DNA from: Aquimarina sp042434915 | GTDB taxonomy: Bacteria > Bacteroidota > Bacteroidia > Flavobacteriales > Flavobacteriaceae | Reading direction: 5' to 3' | Assembly: GCF_042434915.1 (NCBI RefSeq) | Contig: NZ_CP170198.1 | Span: forward strand, 992,001 to 1,056,000 | DNA: 64,000 nt | Shown: positions 17,659-26,800 of the stretch, one piece after another | Layout: each line of letters starts with the position of its first letter | Position numbering within the stretch: the first letter of the stretch is position 1 | Program-made: the position numbers and the translations under genes | Notes under the pieces: model-generated | Database searches by the model: none | The model's input: the letters and a program-made list of their open reading frames with translations, nothing else | What the model was told of the DNA's origin: nothing

Positions 17659-18116
17659 ATGATTAGTATTGTGCTGTTATTTATTATCAATTCTTGTTAA
17701 GTTGAGCAAGAAGGGGATATAAAACACGAAGCCTTATTCAAATCAGTATTGGTAAAGCATCTTGATGCCGTTGCCAATAAAGATTTATCTGTTTTAAAAT
17801 CTATACTGTCACCTAAAGGTACTATGAAATTAATTCAACCCATTTGTGAAACCGTATACTCGGTAGATGGATTTAAGAAATTTCATGAAGAATGGTTTAA
17901 AGTGCCCAACTGGACAGTAAGAACCAAAATACAAAGCACAAATATAGGCATTCGTATTGGTGCGGCTACCACAGAATTTCTATGCCAAGAGCCAGAAAGA
18001 AATGGAAAGCCTTATTTTAATAGACTTACGGTTAGTTATACTTTAGAAAAAAAATAAAAGGTAATTGGTATATCATAAAAAATCACGCAAGCTACATTGA
18101 AAAAACTACGGAGTAA
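17659..18116 (+). pseudogene. NTF2/SnoaL-like lipoprotein pseudogene
   Basis: An ATG at 17659 starts a lipoprotein signal (MISIVLLFIINSC) that is cut by TAA directly after the lipobox Cys. The frame then reads on as VEQEGDIKHEALFKSVLVKH into an NTF2-like domain (LDAVANKDLSVLKSILSP ... FLCQEPERNGKPYFNRLTVSYTLE). An A8 run near 18048 causes a second break: one extra A would restore the usual ending GNWYIIKNHASYIEK. Two lesions make it a pseudogene unless the internal part is used alone. Confidence 0.75.
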
Positions 18117-18317
18117 TGGACGTATAGTAATAGTATTGATTTTTATCTAATTGGCTGTTTGGTGTTGACATATAAAAAATATGCAGCAGAATTAGATGTA
18201 ACGAAATATGGAAGGTAAGTAGGAGAAGAACAAATGAAAAATCATAAAAATGAATAAAACGACTTTTGGTGCTTAGCACATAGTAGTTTAAAAAGCTTAA
18301 TCATTAAATAGGGTAGC

Positions 18318-18569
18318 ATGTTTGTAGAAATAGAAGTGAAACTAGGGAGTATTGTCCACGGGTACGATACCAAAAATAAGGAAATAGAAGAGACCTTTAA
18401 CGAATCAGATTTTATGAATAAAATTATAGCTCTCGAGCGAATTCAATCCATTAGTGAACGCTATATCTTAGTGAATTCATCTCATGGTAGAGTCATGTAT
18501 TGGGAGTACAAAGGAACTATGAAAGCATTAAAGCAGCGACTTTTGAATATCGGTGTAAAGATAGCGTAA
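18318..18569 (+). CDS. Small hypothetical protein
   Basis: An 83-residue soluble protein: an N-terminal strand MFVEIEVKLGSIVHGYDT, acidic helix IEETFNESDFMNKIIALERI and C-terminal basic helix TMKALKQRLLNIGVKIA. No known family recognised. Codon use looks native and the composition is less biased than in chance frames of this length, so it is probably real. Confidence 0.5.
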   Translation: MFVEIEVKLGSIVHGYDTKNKEIEETFNESDFMNKIIALERIQSISERYILVNSSHGRVMYWEYKGTMKALKQRLLNIGVKIA

Positions 18570-19031
18570 TGATTTATACTTATTGCAATAACGCCTATTA
18601 TGCATAATAAGTTTAAAGTTAAGAGAATTACAATACTTAGTAATACGTAAAAGCTATGTTAAACTATATTTTTCATAAAAGGCAAGCCGAGTCTACCCAA
18701 TTAATCAAGATGTTTATAGTTCAATTTTTGAATGTTAGAAAACAACAAACCCCTTAAAAAGTTTAATTATTCTTAGATTGGCCTTTCCCATAGATTCCTA
18801 CAAGTAGTAGATTCAACAAAATAGCAAAAATTAGATGTTTTACGCATTATAAATAATTCATAGTTACACCAAAATAGTATATAAATACATTATAACGTTC
18901 CGACGATTTTTTAGCATTAGCAATTAAAAACAACTACAAAAATCTCTGAAAATTAAGTATACTGAACTTCTAGTATATGGAAACATTATCTTAGAAGGAA
19001 CAGTTTATAAGTGATTTTTAATATTCGTTTA
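18570..19031. other. Boundary region before the RiPP operon end
   Basis: About 460 A+T-rich bases between the accessory region and the 3' end of the leftward RiPP operon. No ORF, repeat or convincing terminator hairpin with a T-tract seen. Confidence 0.4.
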
Positions 19032-20336
19032 TTAATTGTACTTAAAAATATTTCTAAACTGATAAAAGACTCTTTCAATAATTTTTAGATCTTCGGTAAC
19101 GATTCCAGCGGTACCTCTCATTTCTCTATTAAAAGCAAGATTTTTGCCATAAGTTGTTTCCAAATTTTGTGGAATATCAACTTCGATATAGTAATTACCA
19201 TCATTATCGGGGGATAATGACATACTGATAACTTTACCTTCAACCATTCCAAATTCTTGATATGGATAGTTTTCTAGCTTAATTAAAACATTTTGATTAG
19301 GTTCTATCTTTCCTGTGTTTACGGCCGTGGTAATAATCTTTCCAACTAATGAAGAGCGAGAAGGTAATATGGTAAGTACATCATCGCCAGCACTTACAAA
19401 TTGATTTTCACCCCAAAATTTCTGAAAGCTTACTTTGCCATCTATCGACGCTATCAATAGATAGTTTTGTTCCCATACTTTGATAGATCGTTTTAACTGC
19501 TTATAGGAGGATATTACATCTTTTAAAAATTTCGTTTCATTTTGAATTTTGGTTATGTTAGACCCTTGGATGCCTTTTTGCGTATTGTTTTTGGATTCCT
19601 TTATTTGAGACATATTGATCTTTGTATTCTCATAGTTACGCCGAGCTTGCAGGAACTCAAGCTCTTTATTCTCATATTCAACTTTACTAATTACTCCTTT
19701 ATCGTACAAAATACGAGAGCGTGCAAAGTCTTTTTTGCGAACTTCGATCTCTCGTTTTTCAAGCTCTCTCTGTACTTCTAATACGCGTACTCTACTATTT
19801 AATTCTGATAAGGTTTGTTTACCCGATAAACTTTCAATAGCATAGGGTTGTAGGTTTTTATTGAGTAGATAATCAGAATATGATTTTTCGAACAAAGCAT
19901 AATCTTGTTCTAATTCACCTAACGATAGGTGTTCGGTTTTAATAATGGGAAATTTAAAATTGTCATAGTCTGCATGTAATGTATCAATAATACTTTTTAG
20001 TTTTAAAACATGATCAAAATTTGCAGTATTTTCTATAACTGCTAAAATTTGTCCATGGGTAACTTGTTGTTGGTCTTCGATCAAAAACTTTACAATTCTC
20101 CCATTTGATTTGGCTTCAATTTTTTCTACAGGAATCTCTGTAGTAACCATTATTTTGGAAGTGATGATATCAGGATACGATACGAGACAACTTGCACCTA
20201 TAATCAAGAGTATTACAAAAAAGATAACTGTAATACCCCAGCGTGTCATCCAGCTTGGCGGGTTACTCAATATTTCTTCAACTTCTTCTGAGCGTAATTC
20301 GAGATGTTCTAATGATTTTTTTTCTTTGTCAGTCAT
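19032..20336 (-). CDS. HlyD-family secretion adaptor (bacteriocin exporter)
   Basis: A 434-residue periplasmic adaptor. A cytosolic N-terminus is followed by one membrane helix (about residues 33-52, WGITVIFFVILLIIGASCLV) and biotinyl-lipoyl-like strands (VEKIEAKSNGRIVKFLIEDQQQVTHGQILAVIE). A long coiled-coil hairpin follows (about 140-265, rich in E/K/L), then the second lipoyl half and a C-terminal beta barrel (NYYIEVDIPQNLETTYGKNL). HlyD proteins join an inner-membrane ABC exporter to an outer-membrane channel. It is the last gene of the leftward operon, 13 bases after the C39-ABC gene, so it most likely exports the processed RiPP. No TolC-like gene is nearby. Confidence 0.9.
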   Translation of the reverse strand: MTDKEKKSLEHLELRSEEVEEILSNPPSWMTRWGITVIFFVILLIIGASCLVSYPDIITSKIMVTTEIPVEKIEAKSNGRIVKFLIEDQQQVTHGQILAVIENTANFDHVLKLKSIIDTLHADYDNFKFPIIKTEHLSLGELEQDYALFEKSYSDYLLNKNLQPYAIESLSGKQTLSELNSRVRVLEVQRELEKREIEVRKKDFARSRILYDKGVISKVEYENKELEFLQARRNYENTKINMSQIKESKNNTQKGIQGSNITKIQNETKFLKDVISSYKQLKRSIKVWEQNYLLIASIDGKVSFQKFWGENQFVSAGDDVLTILPSRSSLVGKIITTAVNTGKIEPNQNVLIKLENYPYQEFGMVEGKVISMSLSPDNDGNYYIEVDIPQNLETTYGKNLAFNREMRGTAGIVTEDLKIIERVFYQFRNIFKYN

Positions 20337-20349
20337 AAGGCTATTCTAT

Positions 20350-22614
20350 TTATTTTTTATCAAGAACTACTGCTTGGTTTTCTAAATGCTTGATAAGCGC
20401 ACCGTTTTTATTCGTTGCTTTTAACCGTTCTAATTCGAGTTGATTCTTTACTAGTTCGTAATAAGCACCTCCAAGGGCTATTAAGTGGTCATGAGTTCCT
20501 TTTTCGACAATTCGTCCTTTATCCATTACCAAAATTTGGTCAGCATTTTTAACTGTACTTAGACGATGCGCTATTACCACAGCGGTTCTACCTTTAAAAA
20601 AAGTATTTAAGTTTTGCATAATTATTTTCTCATTATTAGCATCGAGTGCGCTAGTAGCCTCATCAAAAAAAATGAAGTCTGGATTTTTATAAACAGCTCT
20701 GGCAATAAGTAATCGTTGTTTTTCTCCACCACTAATGCCTACACCTTCATTACCAATCTCGGTATTGTAGCTTAAGGGCAAGGATTCTATAAAGGGTCTT
20801 ATATTTGCAACTTGAACTGCATTAGCAAGTTTATCTTTATCAATGGTACTTTCTCCCAAAGCAATATTGTTTGCTATCGTATCATTAAATATATATCCAT
20901 CTTGCATAACAACTCCGCAACTAGCTCTCCATGCTTTTTGCGAGATATTTTCAAAATTTTGCTCTCCCAATTTTATAAGACCTTTGTTAGGTTTATAAAA
21001 ACGCATTAGCATTTTCATCAAAGTAGTTTTTCCGCTTCCAGAAGCACCTACAATAGCTGTTGTTTTATTTCTCGGAATTAGTAGATCCAAGTTTTCGATT
21101 ACGGGGTTTTCTGCCCCAATGTATTTAAAGGTTAAGTTCTCTATAATGATATCGCTATCTTTTGATATATCGTGTACTTTGGCATCAGCAAGCTTTTCTT
21201 CGTCTAATTGATCGTGTACTTCTTTTAAACGTTCCAAACTTATTTTTGCATCTTGTGTTTCTTGTATGAATTGTAGCAGTTGCGAGATAGGACTATTTAA
21301 TTGGCCTATGATGTATTGAATTGATAACATCATCCCCAAAGAAATATCACCACTAAGTACCAAGGAGGCAGAGAAGAAGGTAATAAGAATGTTCTTAAAC
21401 TGATTGATTGATGAGGATCCAATAGTTTGCATTTGCTCAAGGGTTAGTCCTTGCGTCGCAACTTTGAACAAACGTATTTGAATGAATTCCCACCCCCAGC
21501 GTTTTTGCTTTTCTGCATTGTGTAGTTTAATTTCCTGCATTCCCTCGATCAGTTCGATTGTTTTACTTTGTTCATCACTCATTTGAGAGAATCGCTTGTA
21601 GTCCAATTCTTTTCTTCTTTTCATAAAAAAGAAAATCCAACCGATCATTAAAGCGCTTCCAACTGCAAAAATCCCGAATATCTTAAGATTGTAATAGATT
21701 AAAACAGCGCTGAAAACAATAATATTGAAAAAGGAGAATAGAGTATTGAGGGAAGAATTGGTTAACAATTTTTCAATCCTTTGATGATCATTGATGCGTT
21801 GCATAAGATCACCAGTCATTCTAGTATCAAAATAGGAAATCGGAAGGTTCATGAGTTTAATAAAAAAATCAGAAACTAGGGAAATATTGATCCTAGTACT
21901 AAGATGCAACAATATCCAGCCTCGAATAGCTTCAATACTAATCTGTCCAATAAATAGCATTATTTGAGCCCCTAGTATTAAGTATATAAAATTAATATCT
22001 TGATTTTGAATTCCAATATCTACGATGCTTTGCGTTAAGAAAGGGAAGAGTAGTTGCAATAAACTACCAGCAAGCAGTCCAATTATAAGTTGACCTATTA
22101 GTTTTTTATATTTAAAAAGATAGCGTGATAGAAAAGAGAAACCCGATCTACCATCAACTTTTTCCCAGTCTGTAGTGTAAAATTTTGGAGTAGTATCCAA
22201 GAGTAGGGTGAGTCCTTCTTGAGTTTTTTCATCGGCATTATTTCCTATCCAAGATTTTATAAATTCTTCTTTGCTATACTCGATAAGGCCATACGATGGA
22301 TCTGACACGTAAACAGTATCGTTTTTGATTTTATACACTACAACAAAGTGGTATTTGTTCCAATGTACAATACATGGTAACGGTACATCTTCTTTAAAAG
22401 TTTCAAAGTCTGTTTTAACACCTACAGATTTGAACCCTAAGTTTTCGGCTCCCTCTGCCAATCCCAAAAATGAACTTCCTGTTCTAGTGGTTTGACTTAA
22501 ATTTCGTATCGTTTGTAGAGGTATGACTTTACCGTAATGCTTACTAATTATTCGTAAACATGTAGGACCACAATCTTTTGCGCCGGGTTGTTTGTAAAAT
22601 GGAAAGTTTTTCAA
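20350..22614 (-). CDS. C39 peptidase-containing ABC transporter (PCAT)
   Basis: A 754-residue protein. The N-terminal C39 peptidase domain (about 1-135) has catalytic Cys15 (GAKDCGPTC), His89 (KYHFVVVY) and Asp105 (VSDPSYG). A six-helix membrane domain (about 165-440) and an ATPase domain (about 490-720) follow. The ATPase has Walker A GASGSGKTT, signature SGGEKQRL, Walker B FIFFDEATSALD and H-loop AHRLST. PCATs cut double-Gly leaders while exporting the peptide, which fits the GG at residues 24-25 of the six precursors upstream. A single polypeptide carries all functions. All catalytic residues are present, so it should be active. Confidence 0.95.
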   Translation of the reverse strand: MKNFPFYKQPGAKDCGPTCLRIISKHYGKVIPLQTIRNLSQTTRTGSSFLGLAEGAENLGFKSVGVKTDFETFKEDVPLPCIVHWNKYHFVVVYKIKNDTVYVSDPSYGLIEYSKEEFIKSWIGNNADEKTQEGLTLLLDTTPKFYTTDWEKVDGRSGFSFLSRYLFKYKKLIGQLIIGLLAGSLLQLLFPFLTQSIVDIGIQNQDINFIYLILGAQIMLFIGQISIEAIRGWILLHLSTRINISLVSDFFIKLMNLPISYFDTRMTGDLMQRINDHQRIEKLLTNSSLNTLFSFFNIIVFSAVLIYYNLKIFGIFAVGSALMIGWIFFFMKRRKELDYKRFSQMSDEQSKTIELIEGMQEIKLHNAEKQKRWGWEFIQIRLFKVATQGLTLEQMQTIGSSSINQFKNILITFFSASLVLSGDISLGMMLSIQYIIGQLNSPISQLLQFIQETQDAKISLERLKEVHDQLDEEKLADAKVHDISKDSDIIIENLTFKYIGAENPVIENLDLLIPRNKTTAIVGASGSGKTTLMKMLMRFYKPNKGLIKLGEQNFENISQKAWRASCGVVMQDGYIFNDTIANNIALGESTIDKDKLANAVQVANIRPFIESLPLSYNTEIGNEGVGISGGEKQRLLIARAVYKNPDFIFFDEATSALDANNEKIIMQNLNTFFKGRTAVVIAHRLSTVKNADQILVMDKGRIVEKGTHDHLIALGGAYYELVKNQLELERLKATNKNGALIKHLENQAVVLDKK

Positions 22615-22653
22615 AGCTTATATTTTTATACGATTAGCAACATCTTTTAGCAA

Positions 22654-24249
22654 TTAAGATGCAGATAATTCGTAGGAGTTTTTTATAATTTCGGTATCAC
22701 TGAGTAAATCTTGAATAAAATAATCCAAATGATCTATCGCATATATTTTTGGATAGAAATACCCATTAATAAATAGACCTGGAGTAAAATCAATTTGATT
22801 TTTTATACACCATTGTTTTTGTTGTATAAATGTTTTATCGACCTTTTGTTTATCAAAATTAATAGAGTAGGAAGCAAGCCATTGTGATTCATTTTCATTC
22901 GTGAACCAAGTGTGTAGTGCCTTGTTAAATTCATTAATGTCACCTTGTAATTGCATTGCCATCATATTTTGACAAATTAATTTATCATTATCATATTCAT
23001 CAAGAATGTCTACATTAAGAATAGTGTTGTATGCTATTTGATCGCCATATCGCTGTACTATTTTTTGAAGGCTGCTGTGTGCTTTTTTGCAAAAATCACA
23101 AAAGGGATTGGTAATTACTGTAATGACTAATTGAGATCGGGTGATAGCACTACTACTTATCGTGAAAATACTAAAATCATATTTAGGTTGTTCTATCAAT
23201 GTGTTTTTGAACAATGTGTAATTGCGAATAATCCTTGTACTTTCGATGGTACTCGTTTTAAGTTTATGTACCTGCTTTAAAATGTCTTTTAGGATATACC
23301 AACCAAATACTAATATTGCTTGAATAAAGGCATACAACAATAGGGGTTCTAAACTTATCGTAATACTATTATTTGAAGAGTAAAAGAGAAGTGTCATTTG
23401 TAAAATCAAGACACTGCTAATTACTAAGCAAAGAGGACACCATTTTTTTTCTGCAAATTTTTGATACAAGAGTGATGTAATTACAAATAGCATACTAGCT
23501 AAAAGCACCACTTTTTGTATAAAAAAATAGTCTTGCTCGTAGCTAGCAATATTCATAAGTAGGTATGATATGATTTGTGAAAGGAAGAAAAGAAAGCTAA
23601 TGTCTGAAAAATTAACATACTTAAACAGCTTCCATTTTTTTGAATTGATAACCGAGTCGCAATTGTTTTGATTTGTTTTTTTACAAAATTTATCAAGGTT
23701 CGATATAGTAAATTGAAAGAGGGATTTAAGTGACAAAATTGAAACGATAAAACCTACTATAGATAACAGAGAAAAAATGCTTTTTATAACATTAGCTTGC
23801 AATAAGATGAAGGATAGAGCACTTAAAAGTAAGAGTGCAAATAAATTTTTCTTGGTTCTAGAAACTTTACTATACAATTTAGATTTTTCAACTGGTTCAA
23901 ATAGTAGTACAATATTTTTCCAGCGTATCTTAAGGTATTCTAATGGAACTTTTTGAGAATCTATAAAAATTTGTCCGTTTTTTCTTTCTACTAAGTGTAA
24001 ATCTTGTGTTCTATGTTTAGTCTTTAAAAAAGCTAAGAAGCTATCAGGTGTTTGATCAATCTCATCAAAAGCTACATTATAGACCGCATGCGGTATTTGA
24101 AAGTATTCTAGAGTTTCAATCACAGAAAGTAGATTAGGATAGCTAGGATGGCTTACTAATCTAAAACTAAAAGATTCTATATCTAAGACTATATTTTGTT
24201 TCTTAGCGTATGCCAGTATAGACTCTAAAAGATTGTGTTTATGATTCAT
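22654..24249 (-). CDS. VKOR/thioredoxin fusion membrane oxidoreductase
   Basis: A 531-residue protein. The N-terminal ~110 residues look like an inactive C39-type peptidase-like domain. Residues about 135-350 form a helical membrane bundle with vitamin K epoxide reductase features (NNCDSVINSKKWKLF, KWCPLCL with the CxxC). The C-terminal domain is thioredoxin/DsbA-like (NPFCDFCKKAH, a CDFC active site; then FTPGLFING). VKOR fused to thioredoxin makes or isomerises disulfide bonds at the membrane. It sits between lanC and the exporter, so it likely oxidises Cys of the exported peptide. Confidence 0.85.
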   Translation of the reverse strand: MNHKHNLLESILAYAKKQNIVLDIESFSFRLVSHPSYPNLLSVIETLEYFQIPHAVYNVAFDEIDQTPDSFLAFLKTKHRTQDLHLVERKNGQIFIDSQKVPLEYLKIRWKNIVLLFEPVEKSKLYSKVSRTKKNLFALLLLSALSFILLQANVIKSIFSLLSIVGFIVSILSLKSLFQFTISNLDKFCKKTNQNNCDSVINSKKWKLFKYVNFSDISFLFFLSQIISYLLMNIASYEQDYFFIQKVVLLASMLFVITSLLYQKFAEKKWCPLCLVISSVLILQMTLLFYSSNNSITISLEPLLLYAFIQAILVFGWYILKDILKQVHKLKTSTIESTRIIRNYTLFKNTLIEQPKYDFSIFTISSSAITRSQLVITVITNPFCDFCKKAHSSLQKIVQRYGDQIAYNTILNVDILDEYDNDKLICQNMMAMQLQGDINEFNKALHTWFTNENESQWLASYSINFDKQKVDKTFIQQKQWCIKNQIDFTPGLFINGYFYPKIYAIDHLDYFIQDLLSDTEIIKNSYELSAS

Positions 24250-24340
24250 AACTATATTTTATTTCACTTTAGATTAGCTGAGATTTTACTGAATACTCTA
24301 TAAATTCAAGGTTTTAACCTGGCGTGTAATCGGATTTTAT

Positions 24341-25543
24341 TTAATAGAGAAGAAATATTTCACTCCAATCAAATGTGTTATAGTGCAAGGATAGTAAGAC
24401 TAGTCCTGTACCACACAATCCATTTAATATAGAAGCTTTGTCTAGGGTGTAGGTTTTCTCTTTGTCTTGACGATACCAGGGTAAGTAAATATCTCCTTCT
24501 AATGCTAGCTGTGTGTTAAGGTTTTTGAGTAATTCTTTTTTCCAAAAATCAATACGTTTTTCTATAATTGGACTATCAACTTTGTGGTTGATTTTTTGCA
24601 TCATAAAAGCTATCCCACTTAAACCATGGCAAAAACCAGTATCTAAAAATGAATAGTCTTCAAAATGATCCAAACCAGAATTGCCAATACGTCTTGGTAT
24701 GATCGTTCTTAGGAGCTTATAAGTCTTTTCTTTTAAGTCTTCTCTTTGTAGGATCTTTGTAGCATATAATAAAGTGTTTGTAATCCCTAAATCTCCATAA
24801 CACCAACCTAAACGACTGTTTAAGTTGCGTTGATTAATATCGACTGTGTGGTAATCAGGGAAATTACTTATTCGCGAGATGTTATTTTTAAAATTGAAAA
24901 GACTTTTAATAATTCCATCGATTAAAATATCTAATAATTGGTGTTCGTATTTCAATTCTTTTAGGCGAATTAGGAACGCAAGTATACCAGGTAACCCATG
25001 TGCTAATCCTAAATTAATTAATCCTTTAGTTTCTTCATTTTCATCATACCAATAAATACCTTGTTCTGTTTCTTCTCTATTTTCATAAAGTGAAGTCAAA
25101 AATTGATGAATAAGATCATTGACTTTTTCTGAAGATTGTGTTTTAGAATTTATGTAGTAATGAAGTTTACCAATACTGCCATGTATAGGATCAAAATTAT
25201 TAGTTTTAAAATCAATCTGTAAGGATTGTATCAGATAGTCCTCTAAACCTTCAAGCGAACTTTCATCTTCAATAATTTTACATGTTTGTAAATATTGGAC
25301 AGTATAAAATATTCCTTCAAACCCTTCAAGAAATCCAGAACCCAACTCACGATCTCCAAACACTTTTATTAGGGTATTAAAGAGTTCGAGCGCTTTTTGT
25401 TTATAGATTTCTTCTTTAGAATAACGGTATAGTGTCGCCTCAAAAATTAAAACTCCTAAGTCATCATGTAGGGTTGGAATATTCATTGCCTTTGCTGATT
25501 CAAAAAGGATGGTTTCTATTTTTTTTAAACTGGGTTCAAACAT
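24341..25543 (-). CDS. LanC-like lanthionine cyclase
   Basis: A 400-residue protein with the LanC alpha-toroid pattern of repeated GG/GL turns (FLEGFEGIFY, LAHGLPGILA). The zinc ligands are all visible: Cys248 (GWCYGD), then Cys305-His306 (GFCHGLSG). A conserved His182 sits in AHGLPG. LanC adds Cys thiols to dehydrated Ser/Thr to close (methyl)lanthionine rings. It is intact, lies directly downstream of precursor 1, and is the only cyclase in the locus although there are two dehydratase pairs. Confidence 0.92.
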   Translation of the reverse strand: MFEPSLKKIETILFESAKAMNIPTLHDDLGVLIFEATLYRYSKEEIYKQKALELFNTLIKVFGDRELGSGFLEGFEGIFYTVQYLQTCKIIEDESSLEGLEDYLIQSLQIDFKTNNFDPIHGSIGKLHYYINSKTQSSEKVNDLIHQFLTSLYENREETEQGIYWYDENEETKGLINLGLAHGLPGILAFLIRLKELKYEHQLLDILIDGIIKSLFNFKNNISRISNFPDYHTVDINQRNLNSRLGWCYGDLGITNTLLYATKILQREDLKEKTYKLLRTIIPRRIGNSGLDHFEDYSFLDTGFCHGLSGIAFMMQKINHKVDSPIIEKRIDFWKKELLKNLNTQLALEGDIYLPWYRQDKEKTYTLDKASILNGLCGTGLVLLSLHYNTFDWSEIFLLY

Positions 25544-25596
25544 TGTTAGTGGGATTGGTTTATAGTATTTTAAGCAAGGATAAGGTCTCTGTATTA

Positions 25597-25782
25597 TTAA
25601 ACATAAATTGTATCATCATCATAATCTCCATCGAGAGAATCATCATCACAACAGGATTTACCTCTTCGAGAACCATTTTTACAACTCTTGAGACAGATTC
25701 CTAATAAACCTCCATTTACACTTGCCATTTCGATCGTATCCATTTTTGAAATGGTTTCTTTATTAAGGATTAGTTTTTTCAT
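25597..25782 (-). CDS. RiPP precursor peptide 1 (acidic tail)
   Basis: A 61-residue peptide. The leader LILNKETISKMDTIEMASVN ends in GG at 24-25 and matches the LxLNKETIS lanthipeptide leader of Bacteroidota. The core is LLGICLKSCKNGSRRGKSCC plus a long Asp-rich tail (DDDSLDGDYDDDTIYV) not found in the other five. It keeps C-x3-C-x9-CC and the two conserved Ser/Thr (Ser33, Ser38). It is the only precursor separated from the rest by a perfect 13-bp stem, and it is nearest to lanC. The acidic tail may balance the basic core. Confidence 0.88.
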   Translation of the reverse strand: MKKLILNKETISKMDTIEMASVNGGLLGICLKSCKNGSRRGKSCCDDDSLDGDYDDDTIYV

Positions 25783-25812
25783 ATACTTTTAATAATTAGT
25801 TTGTTATACTTT

Positions 25813-25862
25813 AAAAGTAGGTGTCAAATACCTTAAAAAGTATTGTTGAGACACCTACTTTT
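25813..25862 (-). terminator. Perfect 13-bp stem within the RiPP operon
   Basis: AAAAGTAGGTGTC is followed 24 bases later by its exact reverse complement GACACCTACTTTT, with a second small stem inside. It lies between precursors 2 and 1, and the stem ends in TTTT on the transcribed strand. It could be a leaky terminator or RNA end protector that makes more transcript for precursors 2-6 than for lanC and export genes. The T-tract is short, so full termination is unlikely. Confidence 0.6.
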
Positions 25863-25866
25863 TCAA

Positions 25867-26040
25867 TTAAAACACAATACTTACGTCAATGATTACAGGT
25901 TTGCCATCACAGCATCTTTTACCTCTTCTGGTTCCATTAGCGCAGCTACGAACACATACATCTATCCCTCCTATGGTACTATTCATTTCATGGTTTTCCA
26001 TTTGAGAAATAGTTTGCTTATTTATCTTGAGTTTATTCAT
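25867..26040 (-). CDS. RiPP precursor peptide 2
   Basis: A 57-residue peptide, too short for many gene callers. The leader MNKLKINKQTISQM ends in IGG at residues 23-25. The core IDVCVRSCANGTRRGKRCCD keeps C-x3-C-x9-CC, Ser32 and Thr37, then a hydrophobic tail GKPVIIDVSIVF. The core is strongly basic. It belongs to the leftward precursor set and is expected to be modified by the split LanB, LanC and cut by the C39 exporter after the GG. Confidence 0.85.
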   Translation of the reverse strand: MNKLKINKQTISQMENHEMNSTIGGIDVCVRSCANGTRRGKRCCDGKPVIIDVSIVF

Positions 26041-26063
26041 GTTTCTTTTATAAATATTGTGAG

Positions 26064-26237
26064 TTAGGCAATTGTATAATCATCATACTCATCGGTCATA
26101 CAACAAGCTTTTAGCTTTCTAGTTCCATTTGGACAACTTTTTAAACAAATGCTCAAAAAAGCCCCGCCGTTAGTTAGTATCATTTCATTTTTATCCATTT
26201 GTGAAATGGTTTCTTTGTTTAATTTTAATTTGTTCAT
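26064..26237 (-). CDS. RiPP precursor peptide 3
   Basis: A 57-residue peptide from the ATG of MNKLKLNKETISQM; a longer frame starting 165 bases upstream is rejected because it runs through the spacer and part of precursor 4. The GG lies at 24-25. The core AFLSICLKSCPNGTRKLKAC-C keeps the C-x3-C-x9-CC pattern, shifted two residues, with Ser34 and Thr39; it is the only one with a Ser (29) before the first Cys. The tail is acidic (MTDEYDDYTIA). Confidence 0.88.
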   Translation of the reverse strand: MNKLKLNKETISQMDKNEMILTNGGAFLSICLKSCPNGTRKLKACCMTDEYDDYTIA

Positions 26238-26328
26238 GAGTTGAAATTTTATGACTTTGAAAAGTCCGTTCGAATTAGATTTAAAATCAACCGGTAACTC
26301 ATTAGAGATACCGGTTAGATGAAAATAT

Positions 26329-26499
26329 TTAGTAAATGCTGATTTCAAGACCGTGTGGGTCTCCATCACAACAAGCTTTTTTCTTTCTAGTTCCGTTAGC
26401 ACAACTAACTAGGCAAATTTTTAATCCACCATTGATACTTGCCATTTCATTTCTATCCATTTGCGAAATGGTTTCTTTGTTTAATTGTAATTTATTCAT
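26329..26499 (-). CDS. RiPP precursor peptide 4
   Basis: A 56-residue peptide with leader MNKLQLNKETISQMDRNEMA and GG at 24-25. The core LKICLVSCANGTRKKKACCD has Cys29, Cys33, Cys43, Cys44, Ser32 and Thr37, followed by GDPHGLEISIY. The mature peptide would be identical to that of precursor 6; the two genes differ at eight codons, all synonymous. Confidence 0.9.
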   Translation of the reverse strand: MNKLQLNKETISQMDRNEMASINGGLKICLVSCANGTRKKKACCDGDPHGLEISIY

Positions 26500-26632
26500 T
26501 ACTTTGTTTTTAATTGAGTATGTATATACTCGGTTATTATAAATTTGTTTTTTCCATTTTAAATGGATTCTACTAATTAGAGCTTTTGCCAGCCAATTTT
26601 AAGACGATTGCTGGTGAAAGTCTCTGATAAAT
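26500..26632 (-). other. Inter-precursor spacer with conserved RNA stems, copy 1
   Basis: Three stems are shared with 26801-26931: GAGTAT-GTAT-ATACTC (26516-26531), TCCATTT-T-AAATGGA (26553-26567) and CCAGC ... GCTGG (26589-26614). Compared with copy 2, the last stem changes on both arms at the same pair (C/G here, T/A there), so pairing is kept. The spacers lie downstream of one precursor and upstream of the next and may stabilise or process the transcript. Confidence 0.6.
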
Positions 26633-26800
26633 TTAGTAATCCACTACAAGCGTAATAGGATAACTAGGGCAACAAGGTTTTCCTTTGCGGGAACCATTCT
26701 TACAGCTCTTTAGACATAGTTTTAGTCCACCATTTATACTAGCCATTTCATTTCTTTCCATTTGTGAAATGGTTTCTTTGTTTAACCGTAATTTATTCAT
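26633..26800 (-). CDS. RiPP precursor peptide 5
   Basis: A 55-residue peptide: leader MNKLRLNKETISQMERNEMA, GG at 24-25, core LKLCLKSCKNGSRKGKPCCP with Cys29, Cys33, Cys43, Cys44, Ser32 and Ser37 (Thr in most others), then SYPITLVVDY. It lies between the identical peptides 4 and 6, and is the most basic core of the set. All six precursors appear to be real, since the core motif is kept while tails vary. Confidence 0.88.
   Translation of the reverse strand: MNKLRLNKETISQMERNEMASINGGLKLCLKSCKNGSRKGKPCCPSYPITLVVDY

Noticed and set aside
26238..26402. Longer N-terminus for precursor 3
   Set aside because: The extension runs through the spacer and the 3' end of precursor 4 in another frame, and all sister peptides start at MNKL.
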